Source: DASPMP01 sp035248725
GTDB lineage: Bacteria > Gemmatimonadota > Gemmatimonadetes > Gemmatimonadales > Gemmatimonadaceae
Length of the DNA: 16,886 nt
Reading direction: 5' to 3'
Assembly (NCBI GenBank): GCA_035248725.1
Contig: DATFHG010000014.1
Location: 1 to 16,886, forward strand
Position numbers and translations under genes: made by a program. Positions 13,483-16,886 of this stretch are shown one piece after another; position 1 is the first letter of the stretch, and every line of letters starts with the position of its first letter. The notes beneath the pieces are model-generated. The model searched no databases. It was not told the origin of the DNA and saw nothing but the letters and a program-made list of their open reading frames with translations.

Positions 13483-14210
13483 ACGGCACCCCGCCCGCGA
13501 CCCACGCGGTGCACGCGACAGCACTCACCAAGCAGTTCGGCCGGCGTGTCGCGGTCGGTGGGGTGAGTCTCGCGCTCGACGCAGGCTCCTGTCTCGCGCT
13601 CTTCGGCCCGAACGGCGCCGGTAAGACCACCCTGTTGCGTCTCGTCGCCGGTCTGCTCAAGCCGTCGAGCGGGACGGTGCGCGTGCGGGGCGACGATGCG
13701 CGCCGGAACGCGCGCGCGCGGGGGGCGGTGGGACTCATCTCGCATCAGAGCATGCTCTACGCGCCACTCACAGCGCTGGAGAACGTCGTGTTCGCCGCGC
13801 GTCTGTATGGAATGTCGGATCCCGTCGCCGCGGCGCGGCGTGCGCTCGCCGGCATGGGTATGCTGGACCGGGCGCAGGTGCCCGTGCGCACGCTGAGCCG
13901 CGGACTGCAGCAGCGTGTCTCGATCGCTCGGGCGACGGTGCACGAGCCGGCGGTCGTCCTCCTCGACGAGCCGTACTCCGGTCTCGACGAAGGCGGGGCC
14001 GGCGCGCTCACGACCCTGTTGACCGGCCTCCGCACTCGCGGAGCGACGCTCGTCCTCGTGACGCACAATCTCGCGGAGGGACTCGCGCTGGCGACACACG
14101 TGGCGATCATGCGCGATGGCATGTTCGCGCGCTTCGAGTCCCGCGAGGACGCGCCCGACACGCTGACGTATGCCGCGGAGTATCGCCGATTGGTGGGCAA
14201 TGTCGCCTGA
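13479..14210 (+). CDS. ccmA: Heme exporter ATP-binding protein CcmA
   Basis: This 243-aa ABC ATPase starts at ATG 13479 in an ATGA overlap; the upstream frame to 13341 lies inside the preceding gene. It has Walker A GPNGAGKTT (43-51), Q-loop Gln90, signature LSRGLQQR (139-146), Walker B VVLLDEP (159-165), D-loop SGLD (167-170) and switch His196. Short N- and C-terminal parts, the position before a CcmB-type permease, and the 'SHQSMLYAPLTALENVVF' segment support CcmA over generic ABC exporters. With CcmB and CcmC it drives release of the holo heme chaperone CcmE in cytochrome c maturation system I. The signature has Arg-Gly-Leu in place of Gly-Gly, as CcmA proteins often vary here. A TATGTT box 8 nt upstream may be coincidental. 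Confidence 0.92.
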   Translation: MNGTPPATHAVHATALTKQFGRRVAVGGVSLALDAGSCLALFGPNGAGKTTLLRLVAGLLKPSSGTVRVRGDDARRNARARGAVGLISHQSMLYAPLTALENVVFAARLYGMSDPVAAARRALAGMGMLDRAQVPVRTLSRGLQQRVSIARATVHEPAVVLLDEPYSGLDEGGAGALTTLLTGLRTRGATLVLVTHNLAEGLALATHVAIMRDGMFARFESREDAPDTLTYAAEYRRLVGNVA

Positions 14211-14901
14211 CGCGCTGCGCCCGCCGGGTCTCGTCGCCGCGTCGTGGATCGTCGCGAAGAAGGACCTCGCCGTCGAGCTGCGGACCAAGAGCGCGTTCCT
14301 GTCGGTGCTCGTGTTCGCGCTCCTCGGCCTGGTCATCTTCTTTTTCGCATGGGACCCGACCGCGGTACCCTCGATGGACCTCGCGCCGGGCGTGTTGTGG
14401 GTGACGTTCACCTTCGCGGGACTCCTGGGCTTGCACCGATCGTTCGGGCTCGAGGTGCAGGACCGCGCGATCGACGCGCTGCTCGCGAGTCCCGTCGAGC
14501 GCGAAGCCATCTACCTCGGCAAGGCCATCGCCAACACGATCTTCGTGGCCGCGGTGCTGCTCGTCGCCGTGCCGGCGACGGCAATTTTCTACAATCTCGA
14601 GATCGGCCGGGCGCTGCTGGCGCTGGGCCTGGTGGCGCTGCTGGCGGCCGTCGGGTTGGTGGCGATCGGTACGCTGTTCAGCGCCATGGCCGTCAACACG
14701 CGCATGGCCGAGCTGTTGCTGCCGATGCTCAGTCTGCCCTTCTTTGTACCGATCGTGCTGACGTCCGCCCAGGCATCGACGCAGTTGCTCGCGGGACGTC
14801 CGTTCGGTGAAGCGCTGCCGTGGTTGAAGATTCTGCTCGCGTTCGACATCGTGTTCGCCGTGGCGTGCACGGTGGCCTTTCCCCACACTCTCGAGGAATG
14901 A
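14200..14901 (+). CDS. ccmB: Heme exporter permease CcmB
   Basis: This 233-aa protein starts at ATG 14200 (MSPDALRPPGLVAASWIVAK), overlapping the end of ccmA by 11 bp. The N-terminal 'VAKKDLAVELRTKSAFLSVLVFALL' leads into the first membrane helix and is characteristic of CcmB, as are 'FTFAGLLGLHRSF', 'DRAIDALLASPVEREAIYLGK' and 'LLLPMLSLPFFVPIVL'. Six hydrophobic segments are visible. CcmB pairs with CcmA as the transmembrane part of the CcmABCD complex at the inner membrane. It ends in an ATGA overlap with ccmC, so expression is strongly coupled. Confidence 0.92.
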   Translation: MSPDALRPPGLVAASWIVAKKDLAVELRTKSAFLSVLVFALLGLVIFFFAWDPTAVPSMDLAPGVLWVTFTFAGLLGLHRSFGLEVQDRAIDALLASPVEREAIYLGKAIANTIFVAAVLLVAVPATAIFYNLEIGRALLALGLVALLAAVGLVAIGTLFSAMAVNTRMAELLLPMLSLPFFVPIVLTSAQASTQLLAGRPFGEALPWLKILLAFDIVFAVACTVAFPHTLEE

Positions 14902-15623
14902 GCACTCCCGTCGCGGCCCCGCCCGCGCCGCCGCGCATCGACGATCGCGCGCCCGCCGCCGCCCCTCCGCTGTTCGACTGGCTGTTCGCGCTCGCGGTGG
15001 CGGCTGTCGTCGCGGCCGTAGTGCGCGTGATCTTCTTCACGCCCACCGAAGCCACACAGGGATTGGCGCAAAAGATCTATTACATCCACGTGCCCGCGGC
15101 GCTGAGCGCGTACCTGGCGCTGACCGTGTGTGCGCTGTTGTCCATCCTGTATCTCTGGCTGCACGATGTGCGCGCCGATCATCTGGCAGAGAGCGCGGGC
15201 GAAGTCGGCCTTCTGTTCACCACCGTCGTGCTGAGCACGGGGCCGCTCTGGGGCAAGCCGATCTGGGGCGCATGGTGGACGTGGGACGCGCGGCTCACGC
15301 TCACACTGTTTCTGTGGTTCGTGGCCGCGGCGTACCTCGTGCTGCGCGGTGCGATCGACGAGCCCGCGATGCGCGCACGATATTCGGCGGTCCTCGCCGT
15401 GCTCGCGGTGCTGCTCATCCCGTTCATCCATCTCAGCGTGTATCTCTTTCGCACGCTGCACCCGATGCCGATCGTGCTCAAGCCCGATCGGCCCTCGTTG
15501 CCGAGCGAGATGCTCGTGAGCTTTCTGTTCTCGTCACTCGCGTTCCTGTTCTTCTGCGCGATGCTGATTCGGGCGCGGTATCGTCTCGCGCTGCGACGCG
15601 AAGCGCAGGCGGTGCCGGTATGA
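14898..15623 (+). CDS. ccmC: Heme-handling protein CcmC (cytochrome c maturation)
   Basis: This 241-aa protein starts at ATG 14898 in an ATGA overlap. A Pro/Ala-rich N-terminus (1-24) precedes six membrane helices. The heme-handling tryptophan-rich motif is complete: WGAWWTWDARLT (123-134). The two flanking axial histidines expected for CcmC are His64 in 'YYIHVPAA' and His178 in 'IPFIHLSVY', and 'RTLHP' (185-189) follows as in the family. CcmC loads heme onto CcmE at the outer face of the inner membrane. No ccmE, ccmF or ccmH occurs in this window, so they must lie elsewhere if system I is complete. Confidence 0.94.
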   Translation: MSTPVAAPPAPPRIDDRAPAAAPPLFDWLFALAVAAVVAAVVRVIFFTPTEATQGLAQKIYYIHVPAALSAYLALTVCALLSILYLWLHDVRADHLAESAGEVGLLFTTVVLSTGPLWGKPIWGAWWTWDARLTLTLFLWFVAAAYLVLRGAIDEPAMRARYSAVLAVLAVLLIPFIHLSVYLFRTLHPMPIVLKPDRPSLPSEMLVSFLFSSLAFLFFCAMLIRARYRLALRREAQAVPV

Positions 15624-15736
15624 CCTCGCCCCCTGATACGGGCGCCTACTATCACGCCGCGTACATCGTCGCGGCGATCTGGTATGGCGGATACGTAGCG
15701 TCCCTGTGGTGGCGATCGCGGCGACCACCTAGATGA
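15620..15736 (+). CDS. ccmD: CcmD-like small membrane protein (38 aa)
   Basis: This 38-aa ORF starts at ATG 15620 and overlaps ccmC (ATGA) before and the HemC-like gene (ATGA) after. It has one hydrophobic span, 'HAAYIVAAIWYGGYVASLWW' (12-31), followed by a basic tail RSRRPPR. Size, single helix with basic C-terminus, aromatic content and position right after ccmC are those of CcmD, which helps release CcmE from CcmABC. Sequence conservation in CcmD is too low for a motif-based call, so this rests on context. It is too short for many gene finders. Confidence 0.75.
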   Translation: MTSPPDTGAYYHAAYIVAAIWYGGYVASLWWRSRRPPR

Positions 15737-16695
15737 CGCGTCGCCTCCGCATCGCAACGCGTCCCACCGAGCTGGCCTTGCGCCGTTCGCGTGCCGTGCA
15801 GGCGATGCTGGAGGCCACCGGCGTCACGTCGGAGCTGGTGATCGTCCGGACCGCAGGCGACAGGCATTTCGCCGAGCCATTCCAGTCCGCCGCCGCCCGC
15901 AACGTGTTCACGCAGGAGCTCGAGGACGCGCTCGTGCGCCGCCGCGCCGACCTTGCGGTGCACGCGTATCCCGATGTGCCCGCGGATCCGGCGTCGGGAA
16001 CGACGATCGCCGCGGTGCCGCGCCGCGGCGACCCGCGCGACGCGCTGGTGCTGAACAGTCTGCTCGAGGGCACGTCACCGGCCGAGCTGCCGCGCGGGAC
16101 ACGTTTGGGCACCTCGAGCGTGCGTTGTCGCGCGCTGCTGCGTGCGCTCTACCCGGAGATCGAGGTCGTGCAGCTGCGCGGCGATCTCCCGGACCGACTC
16201 CGCAAGGTGGACGACGGACAGGTGCACGCCACGATCGTGTCGGCGGACGCGCTGCACCACCTCGCCGTGTCCCAGCGTATCGCCGGCTACCTGGAGCCTC
16301 CCGCGTGGCTGCCCGCGCCCGCGCAGGCGGCGCTCGCGCTCCAGGTGCGCGACGACGACGGTGAGGCCGCGCGCATGCTCGCTCCGCTCTCCGATGTCCG
16401 CACGCTGACGGACGTCACCGCGGAACGGAAGTTCTTCAGCGCGCTGGAGGGCGCACTGCAATCGCCCGTGGCCGCGCTCGTCGTCGAGCGTGACGGCGCG
16501 CGCGAGCTCCACGGAATGATCGCGGATCCCGATGGTCGCGTGCTCCTGCGTGCGAGCCATGCGCTCGATGACACACAACCGGAGCTGGCCGGCATACGGC
16601 TCGCGAACGAGTTGCGGGCGCAGGGCGCGAGTCGCATCCTCGACGCGGTGCGTCGCGCGGAACGCGTGTCCACTCCGCAGCCGGACTCCACCTAG
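15733..16695 (+). CDS. hemC: Hydroxymethylbilane synthase (HemC) homologue lacking the cofactor cysteine; possible pseudoenzyme
   Basis: This 320-aa protein aligns along its full length with porphobilinogen deaminase. It retains RIATR (R10), 'FTQELEDALVRRRADLAVH', 'DVP' with the catalytic Asp (D81), 'RGDPRDALVLN', GTSS (126-129), R131, 'LRG' with R149, R155, 'VTAERKFFSALEG' and a C-terminal third domain. Key residues are changed. The dipyrromethane-binding Cys (E. coli C242, motif EGGCQVP) is Leu242 in EGALQSP. K83 before the catalytic Asp is Pro80. R132 is Cys132, the only Cys in the protein. The VGQGA motif reads APAQAA, and LRGNVGTR is LRGDLPDR. By known chemistry it could not hold the cofactor through a thioether. 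It is translationally coupled to ccmD (ATGA). It may bind a tetrapyrrole or precursor, or be an unusual enzyme. Confidence 0.88.
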   Translation: MTRRLRIATRPTELALRRSRAVQAMLEATGVTSELVIVRTAGDRHFAEPFQSAAARNVFTQELEDALVRRRADLAVHAYPDVPADPASGTTIAAVPRRGDPRDALVLNSLLEGTSPAELPRGTRLGTSSVRCRALLRALYPEIEVVQLRGDLPDRLRKVDDGQVHATIVSADALHHLAVSQRIAGYLEPPAWLPAPAQAALALQVRDDDGEAARMLAPLSDVRTLTDVTAERKFFSALEGALQSPVAALVVERDGARELHGMIADPDGRVLLRASHALDDTQPELAGIRLANELRAQGASRILDAVRRAERVSTPQPDST

Positions 16696-16698
16696 CTT
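16693..16698 (+). promoter_or_regulatory. -10 element (TAGCTT) for the pyrophosphatase gene
   Basis: TAGCTT, continuing TC, lies 6 nt before ATG 16705 and overlaps the last codon and the TAG stop of the HemC-like gene. This is the same box and spacing as at the phosphatidyltransferase gene, so leaderless transcription is likely. No -35 is evident. Confidence 0.45.
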
Positions 16699-16704
16699 TC
16701 GCGC

Positions 16705-16886
16705 ATGATCAACCTGTGGCGCGACCTTCCGCCCGGCCGCAATGCGCCGGAGGAGATCACGGCGGTCATCGAGATTCCGTTCGGCACCCGAAACAAATAC
16801 GAGCTGGACAAGCACACCGGCCTGATTCGCCTGGACCGCGTGCTCTTCTCGTCGATGCACTATCCAGGCGACTACGGCTTCATTCC
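16705..16886 (+). CDS. ppa: Inorganic pyrophosphatase, family I (5' part, runs off window)
   Basis: The first 60 codons from ATG 16705 read MINLWRDLPPGRNAPEE, then 'VIEIPFGTRNKYELDKHTG', 'IRLDRVLFSSMHYPGDYGF'. This is the N-terminal half of the soluble family I pyrophosphatase active site: the Glu in VIEIP, Lys in NKYE, Arg in RLDR and 'YPGDYGF' are the usual substrate and metal ligands. It hydrolyses PPi to phosphate in the cytoplasm and pulls reactions such as the acetyl-CoA synthetase step forward. The remaining two thirds, including the DxDxxD metal motif, lie outside the window. It has its own promoter-like box and lies 9 bp after the HemC-like stop. Confidence 0.94.
   Translation, partial: MINLWRDLPPGRNAPEEITAVIEIPFGTRNKYELDKHTGLIRLDRVLFSSMHYPGDYGFI

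Noticed and set aside
11809..13524. 571-codon open frame on the minus strand
   Set aside because: It lies antisense to the two SDR genes; composition is Arg/His-rich with no domain motif, a typical shadow in GC-rich DNA.
16425..16500. Frameshift as the cause of the missing HemC cysteine
   Set aside because: The frame is continuous and residues on both sides (VTAERKFFSALEG and SPVAALVVERDG) align with the family, so it is a substitution, not a frame error.
1..16886. tRNA, rRNA, CRISPR, insertion sequence or prophage genes
   Set aside because: I looked on both strands for CCA-ended cloverleaf patterns, regularly spaced repeats and transposase or integrase motifs and saw none; a covariance-model search would be needed to exclude small RNAs.

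Overview
The window is 16.9 kb of GC-rich bacterial chromosome, densely packed, with no mobile element, CRISPR array, rRNA or tRNA that I could recognise. Several things suggest a Gemmatimonadota-like soil bacterium: the strong G/C bias at third codon positions, a stand-alone BTAD-type regulator, a secreted S9 peptidase, the DsbA/VKOR pair, and an interspersed repeat of the kind that yields spurious 'HPER.RGI' peptides. This assignment is an inference from gene content and style, not a proof. No gap between genes exceeds about 90 bases, so there is no long empty stretch.

Layout. (1) Minus strand, 1-2760: a cyclic-nucleotide-binding protein, a membrane protein with a large soluble domain, and a DUF72 protein (cut by the window edge), coupled by a 1-bp gap and an ATGA overlap. 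(2) Plus strand, 2827-3806: a CDP-alcohol phosphatidyltransferase and a small exported protein. (3) Minus strand, 3808-5042: an 85-aa protein and an alpha/beta hydrolase that has an Asp nucleophile but Arg where the catalytic His should be. (4) Plus strand, 5131-6577: a small acidic protein, a membrane-anchored DsbA-like thioredoxin-fold protein and a VKOR-family quinone-linked oxidoreductase, joined by GTGA overlaps. The last two form an envelope disulfide-forming pair. (5) Minus strand, 6564-9713: a BTAD regulator directly upstream of acetyl-CoA synthetase, then a 124-aa unknown. (6) Plus strand, 9780-11819: a secreted S9 prolyl-oligopeptidase-type peptidase. (7) Plus strand, 11869-16695: a YghA-type SDR, a TIP30-like atypical SDR, ccmA, ccmB, ccmC, a 38-aa ccmD-like ORF and a HemC homologue, nearly all overlapping. 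(8) The start of a family I inorganic pyrophosphatase.

The most noteworthy items are as follows. The HemC homologue at the end of the cytochrome c maturation operon lacks the dipyrromethane-cofactor cysteine and other active-site residues. A TAGnnT hexamer recurs 6-8 nt before the start codons of five genes and suggests leaderless transcription. A perfect 12-bp stem buries the Shine-Dalgarno of the YghA-type SDR. The alpha/beta hydrolase has a His-to-Arg change in its triad and a repeat-derived N-terminus.
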